DNA of 12,306 nucleotides from positions 1 through 12,306 of the forward strand of contig JAGGDZ010000077.1 of NCBI GenBank assembly GCA_024648655.1. Direction: 5' to 3'. This stretch comes from Chloroflexota bacterium. GTDB taxonomy: Bacteria; Chloroflexota; Dehalococcoidia; Lucifugimonadales; JADFKI01. Position 1 is the first letter of the stretch. Every line of letters starts with the position of its first letter. The position numbers and the translations under genes were made by a program. Below are positions 6,486 through 12,306 of the stretch, one piece after another. Below the pieces are notes generated by a model. That model was not told where the DNA came from. It made no database searches and worked only from the letters and a program-made list of their open reading frames with translations.

Positions 6486-8147
6486 ATGGCTGAGGTCTTC
6501 TACAGGAAGTGGCGACCTAAGAGCCTGAACGAGGTTGTAGGGCAGGAAGCCATCACGAAGACTTTGAGACAGGCGGTCGCGCAGGGGCGCATCGCCCATG
6601 CCTACCTGTTCTGCGGCACGCGTGGGACGGGCAAGACAAGCACGGCTCGCATACTGGCGAAAGCCATCAATTGCCTCTCCCCCCAGGACGGTGAACCTGA
6701 CAACGAATGCCACATCTGTGTGAGTATCAATGAGGCGCGCTCGCTCGACCTAATCGAGATCGACGCGGCGAGCAATCGGGGCATAGATGACATACGGGAG
6801 CTGAGCGACAGAGTTCGCTTTTCCCCCAACGAGTCCCGCTACAAGATCTACATCATAGACGAAGTCCACATGCTTACGGAACCGGCGTTCAACGCCCTAC
6901 TAAAGACGCTTGAAGAGCCGCCGGCGCACGCTGTATTTATACTCGCAACCACAGAAGCGCACAAAGTCCCGCTGACAATAATATCGCGCTGCCAGCGCTA
7001 TGACTTCCGGCGCATTCCTATCGAGCAGATGGTCGCCAAGCTGGCGGACATAGGCGCGCATGAGGGCATTGAGGTGTCGGATGATGCGCTTCATCTGGTC
7101 GCGCGCATTGCCAACGGCGGGCTTAGGGATGCTGAGAACCTGTTGGAGCAGGTAGTGGTATCTTACGGCTCACCAATAAGCGAGGAGGATGTGCGCCAGC
7201 TTCTGGGGCTTGGCGGCGATGAAATGGCGCTGGAGCTTGTGGGACACGTAATCGGCAAGTCGATCAAGGACGGAATTGCGACTGTTAACAACGCACTGGA
7301 GCAGGGGACGGACCTGCGGCAACTGCTTCGCGGCACACTGGAATTCCTGCGCGCGTTGCTGCTCATTAAGACGGGCGCGGGCGCGAGTTTCGGCTATTCT
7401 GACGAGATAATGGGACAGCTTAACGGACTTGCGTCAGATGCACCAATGGAGCAGCTGGTGAGGGCGCTGAAGGTGTTTGCAGGTGTGAGCATGCGACGAG
7501 ACGCGGCATCTACGTTGCCGCTGGAACTTGCGTTGGTGGAGTCGGCGACTGAGCATGAGTCAGTTGTAGTTGCCGCTCCTACTCCGCCTGCGTATTCCGC
7601 GCCGAGGCAACCTGTACGGACGAGACAGGCACCGGCCGAACAACCTTCGCAGCCGCAACAAGGGTATCGGCAGCCTGCGCGGCAGAGTTATCAGCAGCCG
7701 GCGGCGAAAGCAGGTGCTAAGGGGGGAGTGCCGGATGCTCAGTATGCCTCGAGTGACGATGCGCAAAGTGAGCCATCCGCCAGGCTATCGCATCAGTGGA
7801 ATATGATTGCTAACGAGCTACGGTTTGTGGGCACGAAACTCAAGCTGGGGGCTATGCTTCGCAGCGCCAGAGAGCGTGAAGTCACGGGAAATACTATAAT
7901 ACTACGGTATCCGTCCCGCTCGAATGTGGAGAGATTGCAGCAGGAGCTGGACAATCCTGAGAGCAAGCGCGCGCTTGACGACGTGATTGCGAATGCTATG
8001 GGATCGAAGTTTCAGATTGAAGTGGCGCTTTCGGACGGCGCGAACGGGGTTGGAATGAGGCGCGCTTCACAGACTAGCCATCTGGTTCAGGCAGCCCAGG
8101 CTATGGGCGCAAGAGTTATCGGTGAAAGAGAGGAACAGCAAGAATGA
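6486..8147 (+). CDS. dnaX: DNA polymerase III subunit tau/gamma (clamp loader ATPase)
   Basis: DnaX is the ATPase that loads the sliding clamp and, as tau, joins clamp loader to polymerase and helicase. From ATG 6486 (AEVFYRKWRP, the family's usual beginning) it has 553 residues; a TTG at 6477 would add three. Visible parts: Walker A GTRGTGKTS (45-53), a zinc-knuckle segment with C63, C75 and C78 but Asp72 where the second Cys is expected, Walker B IYIIDEVHML (121-130), sensor 1 with the SRC arginine finger (167-169), and sensor 2 GGLRDAENLLEQ (211-222). A collar domain, a Pro/Gln-rich linker (about 370-415) and a C-terminal domain follow. In the linker, at 7721-7727, lies a slippery heptamer with a stem-loop behind it. 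The gene ends in an ATGA overlap with ebfC. Confidence 0.96.
   Translation: MAEVFYRKWRPKSLNEVVGQEAITKTLRQAVAQGRIAHAYLFCGTRGTGKTSTARILAKAINCLSPQDGEPDNECHICVSINEARSLDLIEIDAASNRGIDDIRELSDRVRFSPNESRYKIYIIDEVHMLTEPAFNALLKTLEEPPAHAVFILATTEAHKVPLTIISRCQRYDFRRIPIEQMVAKLADIGAHEGIEVSDDALHLVARIANGGLRDAENLLEQVVVSYGSPISEEDVRQLLGLGGDEMALELVGHVIGKSIKDGIATVNNALEQGTDLRQLLRGTLEFLRALLLIKTGAGASFGYSDEIMGQLNGLASDAPMEQLVRALKVFAGVSMRRDAASTLPLELALVESATEHESVVVAAPTPPAYSAPRQPVRTRQAPAEQPSQPQQGYRQPARQSYQQPAAKAGAKGGVPDAQYASSDDAQSEPSARLSHQWNMIANELRFVGTKLKLGAMLRSAREREVTGNTIILRYPSRSNVERLQQELDNPESKRALDDVIANAMGSKFQIEVALSDGANGVGMRRASQTSHLVQAAQAMGARVIGEREEQQE
7721..7779 (+). promoter_or_regulatory. Candidate programmed -1 frameshift signal in dnaX
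   Basis: In the dnaX frame the codons AAG GGG GGA form the heptamer G GGG GGA (7721-7727), which allows both tRNAs to re-pair after slipping back one base. Four bases later CGGATGCTCA (7732-7741) pairs with TGAG (7769-7772) and CATCCG (7774-7779), giving 10 base pairs with one bulged C (7773) and a 27-base loop. The -1 frame reads nine codons (SAGCSVCLE) and stops at TGA 7754-7756. The product would have about 423 residues: the ATPase core and collar without the C-terminal domain, like gamma in E. coli. No clear stimulatory Shine-Dalgarno sequence lies 10-14 bases upstream. Confidence 0.55.
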
Positions 8148-8452
8148 TGAATCGAAAGATGATGCGGCAGGCTCAGCAGATTCAGAAGCAGATGATGAAG
8201 CTGCAAGAGGAGCTTGAGAGCGCGACTGTCGAGGCTAGTGTAGGTGGCGGTGTGGTTAAGGCGGTGGTGAGCGGCAAGATGAAGGTGGAATCCATCACTA
8301 TCGATCCGAATGTGGTGTCGGCTGAAGATGTGGACATGCTGGAGGACCTCGTGACGGCGGCAGTGAACGAAGGTCTGGACAAGGCACAGCAGATGGCGAC
8401 TCAGAAGATGGGCGCGCTAACGGGCGGAATGAACCTTCCGGGGCTGTTTTGA
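8144..8452 (+). CDS. ebfC: YbaB/EbfC-family nucleoid-associated protein
   Basis: This 102-residue protein has the length and signatures of the YbaB/EbfC family, small dimeric DNA-binding proteins that coat the nucleoid. The N-terminal Met/Gln-rich helix (1-26, MRQAQQIQKQMMKLQEEL) is followed by VEASVGGGVVKAVVSGKMKVESITIDP (two strands), then a helical dimerisation part (about 61-90). The start ATG overlaps the dnaX stop in ATGA, with AGGA 9 bases upstream, so translation is probably coupled to dnaX. A second ATG follows directly and could also be used. The order dnaX-ebfC-recR is conserved across many bacteria, which supports the call. Its exact role in recombination or replication is unresolved in the family. 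Confidence 0.93.
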   Translation: MMNRKMMRQAQQIQKQMMKLQEELESATVEASVGGGVVKAVVSGKMKVESITIDPNVVSAEDVDMLEDLVTAAVNEGLDKAQQMATQKMGALTGGMNLPGLF

Positions 8453-8517
8453 AGCATTGAGTTTCAAGGGTCTAAAGTCAGCCACGATCTTACATTGTTG
8501 GCAGGGATGAGTGGGAT

Positions 8518-9129
8518 ATGACGACTGACGGGGCGCCGGCGGCTGCGCCCGTGGCGCGTCTTGCAGATGAGTTCAGCAAGCTGCCGGGGATCGGACCGAA
8601 GACCGCGCAGCGGCTGACATACTATCTGGTGCGAATGCCGGAGGAAGAGGCGCGCGCGCTTGCGGAGGCGATTGTCGCAGTGAAGGAGCGCATTGTGCTG
8701 TGCGGGGTATGTTACAACATCACGGAGACTGACCCGTGCGTGGTTTGCGCCAACCCGAGGCGCGACCGAGCGCGCATCTGTGTGGTAGAGGAGGCGCTGG
8801 ACGTGCTGGCTCTTGAGCGCACGAACACATACCGAGGGATGTACCACGTGCTGCATGGCGTCATATCGCCGATGAATGGAATTGGGCCTGACGACCTTCG
8901 CATTCGACCATTGCTGGATAGGCTTCACGGCAACGACATCGAAGAGGTGATTCTAGCGACGAACCCAAACCTCGAAGGCGAGGCGACTTCAATGTACATC
9001 CAGCAACTCATTGCGCCGCTAGGGGTACGCATCACGCGGCCGGCACGCGGGCTACCTGTGGGAGGAGACCTGGAGTACGCGGACGAGGTTACGCTTGGGC
9101 GTGCGATTGAGGGACGGCAGGAATTCTAA
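8518..9129 (+). CDS. recR: Recombination mediator RecR
   Basis: RecR works with RecO (and RecF) to replace SSB by RecA on single-stranded DNA during gap repair. The 203 residues show all expected parts: helix-hairpin-helix FSKLPGIGPKTAQRL (19-33), a C4 zinc site with C62, C65, C74 and C77, the Toprim domain beginning ICVVEEALDVLALE (87-100) with acidic residues E91 and D95, and the C-terminal block GLPVGGDLEYADEVTLGRAI (178-197). Length matches the family (about 200). The ATG at 8518 is kept although the upstream site (GTGGGAT) is mediocre. A GTG at 8551 would remove an Ala-rich, nonconserved N-terminus and is a possible alternative. It follows ebfC by 65 bases and precedes recO by 38. Confidence 0.95.
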   Translation: MTTDGAPAAAPVARLADEFSKLPGIGPKTAQRLTYYLVRMPEEEARALAEAIVAVKERIVLCGVCYNITETDPCVVCANPRRDRARICVVEEALDVLALERTNTYRGMYHVLHGVISPMNGIGPDDLRIRPLLDRLHGNDIEEVILATNPNLEGEATSMYIQQLIAPLGVRITRPARGLPVGGDLEYADEVTLGRAIEGRQEF

Positions 9130-9167
9130 TGTACCGAAGTCGATGTACGCGGTGAACGAGATAGGGT

Positions 9168-9929
9168 TTGAATCGATACCGAACATATCGCACTGAGGGT
9201 GTGGTTATCAGGCAGATGCCGCTCGGAGAAGCTGATCGCATCCTGACGCTGTGCTCGCCGGATATGGGGAAGCTGCGGGCTGTGGCGAAGGGTGTGCGGC
9301 GCGTGAAGAGCAGGCTTGGTGGTCATTTGGAGCTGCTGAACCGCGCGTCCGTGTCGGTGGCGATTGGCAGGAATCTCGACACTATCAGCGAAGCATACGC
9401 GATAAGCACTTTCGGTGGCATACGAGACGACTTGCGGCGTGTCTCGCGCGGGCTTTATGTCGCGGAACTTGTGGACTGCTTTTCGTTCGAAGGCAGCGGT
9501 AATCAAGAGATGTATTCGCTGCTGCTTGGAACGCTGCACAGACTTGAGAACGGTAACAACCTAGCTATGTTAATGCGCTGGTTCGAGATGCGTCTGCTGG
9601 AGTGCTCAGGGTACATGCCCGAACTTGTGCATTGCGTAGAGTGCCGCGATTGGCTTGAGCCTGCCGACTACCTATTTGCTTGCGATAGCGGTGGCGTGCT
9701 GTGCCCGAACTGCCGCGCCTCGTCCACCGGCGCGCTGCTGCCTCTCCCGCTGAATACGATGAAAACGGTACGATTTATTCAGCGAGAGGCGTCGTTCGAC
9801 AAGCTGGAGGCGCTGAGCGTGCCGTCGCAAATTCTCAACGATATGGAGCGGCTGATGCGGACTTACATACGCTACATCGTGGAGCGTGAGGTGAGGAGCG
9901 CTGAGTTTGTGAGCCGGACGAACAACTAA
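9168..9929 (+). CDS. recO: DNA repair protein RecO
   Basis: RecO binds single-stranded DNA and SSB, anneals strands, and with RecR loads RecA. The N-terminal OB-fold shows the family pattern YRTEGVVIRQMPLGEADRILTL (7-28) and GKLRAVAKGVRRVKSRLGG (34-52). The helical C-terminal part carries a C4 zinc site: C156 and C159 (CVEC), then C179 and C182 (CPNC). Length, 253 residues, is normal. The start is a TTG: an in-frame TAG at 9162-9164 lies just upstream, and the first later GTG would cut into the conserved strand. The ribosome binding site is weak (AGGG is too close, GAG at 9158-9160 is 7 bases off). It lies 38 bases after recR, which suggests co-transcription and matched RecOR dosage. Confidence 0.94.
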   Translation: MNRYRTYRTEGVVIRQMPLGEADRILTLCSPDMGKLRAVAKGVRRVKSRLGGHLELLNRASVSVAIGRNLDTISEAYAISTFGGIRDDLRRVSRGLYVAELVDCFSFEGSGNQEMYSLLLGTLHRLENGNNLAMLMRWFEMRLLECSGYMPELVHCVECRDWLEPADYLFACDSGGVLCPNCRASSTGALLPLPLNTMKTVRFIQREASFDKLEALSVPSQILNDMERLMRTYIRYIVEREVRSAEFVSRTNN

Positions 9930-9953
9930 CGAGACTTACAGGATGGATAGCAT

Positions 9954-11336
9954 ATGAATGGCGTGGGAACTCTGAAGATAGACAACGCTCGGTTCATTCT
10001 GACGGTGGACGCCGAGCGCAGAATAATTCGGGACGGTACGATTGTAGTTAGGGACGGGCGCATCGCAGAGGTTGGCAAGGCGCGCGATTTGGATTCAGTG
10101 CCCGCAGACCGCGTTATAAACGCCAGCGAGATGGTGATTACGCCGGGGATGATTAATGGCCACGCGCACATTAGCTACGCGCACGCAACGCGCGGCATAT
10201 TTCCGGACACGCTGGGACCGGATTACCTGCCGAACGTATTCAGGCTGCAATCTGAGCTTGACGAAGAGGCGGAATACTGTGCCTCATTGCTGGCAATCGT
10301 GGAGATGCTGAAGGGCGGTACGACCTGCTTTATGGACCCGGGCAGCACGAAATTCCTTGATGCGTGTATGGACGCATACGAGCGGTCGGGTTGCAGAGTG
10401 ATCGTAGGGACGCATGTTACGGACAAGCCGAATCCAGTGAATCTGCCGCAATATGAGACAGAAGAAGCCGTCTCCATAATGGAGAACACCATTCGGGAGT
10501 ACGACCACCGCTTGAACGACAGGGTACGGGCGTGGGCGATGCCCTTCGATGCGAGCTATTCCACTGACGATATGCTGATTGCGGCAAAGCGCCTTGCCGA
10601 TGAGTACGGCACGGGGCTTACGCTGCACCAGATTAATGCGCCGGCGACTGTTGAGGAGAGCCTGAAGGCGCATGGCATGCGCCCCGTCGAGTACCTGGAT
10701 ACGCTGGGCATTCTTGGCGAGAACGTGCTGCTGTCACATGTTATCGGGGTTGATGATGCGGAGATGGACGTGATGGCGAGAACGGGCGCGACGACGGTGA
10801 TGTGCCCCTCTCAGACGTTGAAGCAGGCGACGGGCATCACCAGAATAGGCAAGCTGCCGGAACTGCTGGAGCGCGGCATCAGCGTAGGGCTTGGGACGGA
10901 CGCGCCGAACAATTCGAACCTGATGGAGACCATGAGGGCAATGTATCTCGTCGCGGTGCTATACAAGGACGGACGACAAGACATGAGCATGATTCCGCCG
11001 GAGACTGCGCTGGAACTTGCGACCATCGGCGGTGCGGCGGCATTCGGAATGGCTGACGAGATCGGTTCTATCCAGGTGGGGAAGAAGGCGGACCTGGTGC
11101 TGTTCGATACGCGCCGTCCGGAGTGGCGAACCCTGTTCAATCCCCTGAACAATCTCGTGTACAACGCAGACGGCAGGAGTGTTCACACTGTCATTGTGGA
11201 CGGCAGAGTGGTCGTGGAAAACTACAAGCCGACTTTCGTAGATGAGTGGGGGCTTATTCAGCAGTTGCAAGCTATCGGTGAAGCGGTACTGATAAAGACG
11301 GGCGTGTCTTTTCCTTCAAGATGGCCGGTGGTGTAA
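9954..11336 (+). CDS. Amidohydrolase-superfamily metal-dependent hydrolase, deaminase-like but lacking the usual Glu
   Basis: The 460 residues have the layout of the cytosine/S-adenosylhomocysteine deaminase and triazine hydrolase group: a small beta-sandwich part, a TIM-barrel core from about 63, then beta-sandwich again. Metal-binding residues are recognisable: the HxH pair H70 and H72 (PGMINGHAH), H225 (LTLHQIN), H262 (LLSHVIG) and D316 (GLGTDAPNN). In deaminases the third site reads H-x-x-E with Glu as catalytic acid. Here position 228 is Asn, and the following SN-L signature is also altered (CPSQTLKQATG). It may therefore hydrolyse a ring or C-N bond by another mechanism, or act on an unrelated substrate. 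Start ATG 9954 has AGGA 10 bases upstream. It follows recO by 24 bases and is probably read from the same transcript, although no metabolic link is obvious. Confidence 0.85.
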   Translation: MNGVGTLKIDNARFILTVDAERRIIRDGTIVVRDGRIAEVGKARDLDSVPADRVINASEMVITPGMINGHAHISYAHATRGIFPDTLGPDYLPNVFRLQSELDEEAEYCASLLAIVEMLKGGTTCFMDPGSTKFLDACMDAYERSGCRVIVGTHVTDKPNPVNLPQYETEEAVSIMENTIREYDHRLNDRVRAWAMPFDASYSTDDMLIAAKRLADEYGTGLTLHQINAPATVEESLKAHGMRPVEYLDTLGILGENVLLSHVIGVDDAEMDVMARTGATTVMCPSQTLKQATGITRIGKLPELLERGISVGLGTDAPNNSNLMETMRAMYLVAVLYKDGRQDMSMIPPETALELATIGGAAAFGMADEIGSIQVGKKADLVLFDTRRPEWRTLFNPLNNLVYNADGRSVHTVIVDGRVVVENYKPTFVDEWGLIQQLQAIGEAVLIKTGVSFPSRWPVV

Positions 11337-11365
11337 AGGCATAACTGTAATGCTACGGTAATACT

Positions 11366-11378
11366 TGATTACTATATT
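11366..11378 (+). promoter_or_regulatory. Possible promoter for a leaderless dprA transcript
   Basis: The 48 bases between the amidohydrolase stop and dprA are AT-rich, and TATATT at 11373-11378 is a fair -10 box. Its 3' end lies 7 bases before the A of the dprA ATG, the usual distance to a transcription start, and no ribosome binding site is visible. A good -35 box is missing, so the call is tentative. Confidence 0.3.
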
Positions 11379-11384
11379 TACTTG

Positions 11385-12306
11385 ATGGAAGTTCCCCAAC
11401 TGAAATACTGGCTTGCGTTCAATCGCATTCGCGGCATTGGTCGTGTACGATTTAAGTTGCTTGAAGGCTCCTTCGAATCCATGGAAGCCGCGTGGTCGGC
11501 AAGTGAAACCGAATTGCGGACGGCAGGGCTGGACAGGCGCACGATACGCTCTGTCGTGAATGGCAGGCGCGAGGTCGAGCCTGACGCCGAAGCGGAACGG
11601 CTGCTAAAGAGCGGCATTCAGGCACTTACATGGCACGACGAAGAGTATCCTGCGCGACTAAAGGAAATCTACGACCTACCACCGATCATCTATGTCAAGG
11701 GCAGCCTGCTGCCGGACGACGAGAGATCGGTTGCTGTGGTAGGCACGCGCAATCCGACGCATTACGGGCGTCAGGTAACGGAGCGACTAGTCTATGATAT
11801 TGGGAATGCGGGCGTTACTATCGTAAGCGGTCTAGCGCGAGGCGTTGACGGAGTGGCTCATAGAACTGCGCTAGATGCCGGACGGCGCACCGTTGCCGTA
11901 CTCGGAAGCGGACTGGACATTATATATCCGCGGGAGCATACTAATCTGTCGGAACGGATTGCTGATAACGGTGCGCTGATCTCTGAGCATGCACTTGGCA
12001 CAAGACCCGACGCCCGAAATTTTCCGCGCCGCAACAGGATAATGAGTGGAATGACGCTTGGAACGCTGGTAATCGAGGCGGGCGCGAGGAGCGGCGCACT
12101 GATAACGGCTCGACAGGCACTTGAGGAGAACAGGGAAGTGTTCGCGGTGCCTGGAAGTATATATTCGCCGAGCAGTGAGGGCACGAACAGGCTCATCAGG
12201 GAATCGGCGGCGAAGCTGGTTACGACCTGCGAGGACGTGCTCGAAGAACTGAACCTTACGGCAGTAGCGCGGCAAATCGAGATGGCGGCGCTCTTCCCGG
12301 ACGATG
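11385..12306 (+). CDS. dprA: DprA/Smf, RecA loader on single-stranded DNA (3' end outside window)
   Basis: DprA protects incoming single-stranded DNA and loads RecA during transformation. It also occurs widely in bacteria not known to take up DNA. The frame is open from ATG 11385 to the window end: 307 residues, so perhaps 50-70 are missing. An N-terminal helical part (1-75) precedes the Rossmann-like core with VVGTRNPTHYGR (118-129), SGLARGVDGVAHR (148-160), AVLGSGLDIIYPREH (171-185), FPRRNRIMSG (213-222), VIEAGARSGALITA (229-242) and VFAVPG (252-257), all typical of the family. GTNRLI is at 266-271. No ribosome binding site is visible before the ATG; a TTG codon directly precedes it in frame. 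It follows the amidohydrolase by 48 bases, ending a series of genes for DNA replication and recombination. Confidence 0.94.
   Translation, partial: MEVPQLKYWLAFNRIRGIGRVRFKLLEGSFESMEAAWSASETELRTAGLDRRTIRSVVNGRREVEPDAEAERLLKSGIQALTWHDEEYPARLKEIYDLPPIIYVKGSLLPDDERSVAVVGTRNPTHYGRQVTERLVYDIGNAGVTIVSGLARGVDGVAHRTALDAGRRTVAVLGSGLDIIYPREHTNLSERIADNGALISEHALGTRPDARNFPRRNRIMSGMTLGTLVIEAGARSGALITARQALEENREVFAVPGSIYSPSSEGTNRLIRESAAKLVTTCEDVLEELNLTAVARQIEMAALFPDD

Noticed and set aside
5877..6713. Long open frame of 278 codons on the minus strand
   Set aside because: It lies antisense to ybeY and the start of dnaX, both with clear conserved motifs, and its translation shows no recognisable domain. It is a by-product of codon use in the real genes.
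7570..7806. Alternative + strand frame inside dnaX linker as a separate small gene
   Set aside because: It is the +1 frame of the Pro/Gln-rich linker and is Arg-rich as expected from a frame shadow. The slippery site directs to the -1 frame, not to this one.
8464..8928. Minus-strand open frame of 154 codons opposite recR
   Set aside because: RecR on the + strand has complete motifs; the antisense translation is low in structure and rich in His and Arg.
11858..12275. Two minus-strand open frames at the right end
   Set aside because: Both are antisense to the conserved Rossmann core of DprA, which runs off the window and is the real gene.

Overview
The window looks like a chromosomal stretch of a free-living bacterium of moderately high GC. 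My best guess is a member of the Chloroflexota (Dehalococcoidia/SAR202-like). This rests on the DnaX/EbfC/RecR/RecO/DprA gene set, a C-terminal domain on HflC of a kind I associate with secreted Chloroflexota proteins, and several TTG starts. It is inference from memory of protein families, not a database result. Apart from the amidohydrolase, which I cannot assign to a pathway, the recognisable genes look like core functions. No insertion sequence, phage gene, tRNA, rRNA or CRISPR array was seen.

Left part (1-3038): the 3' end of an unrecognised gene (+) meets a Gfo/Idh/MocA oxidoreductase (-) head-on, with a perfect 9-bp hairpin between them that can serve as terminator for both. The oxidoreductase is divergent from a membrane-anchored, HEWLH-containing putative metalloprotease (+) of unknown family.

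Middle (3039-5870): hflK and hflC encode two SPFH membrane proteins that normally form a complex around the FtsH protease. Here they are separated by about 150 bp, and HflC carries an extra C-terminal domain. An intrinsic terminator is folded into the last codons of hflC. About 300 bp without a gene follows, with small hairpins and a perfect TATAAT just before ybeY.

Right part (5871-12306): a run of same-strand information-processing genes: ybeY (rRNA maturation), dnaX (clamp-loader subunit), ebfC/ybaB, recR, recO, an amidohydrolase and dprA (cut by the window end). dnaX and ebfC overlap by ATGA. recR and recO supply the recombination mediators, and DprA loads RecA on single-stranded DNA.

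The most interesting signal is inside dnaX. At the linker between the clamp-loader core and the C-terminal domain there is an in-phase slippery heptamer G GGG GGA, four bases before a 10-bp stem with one bulge, and the -1 frame stops within ten codons. This would yield a short gamma-like form of about 423 residues beside the 553-residue tau form, much as in E. coli but with a different slippery sequence.
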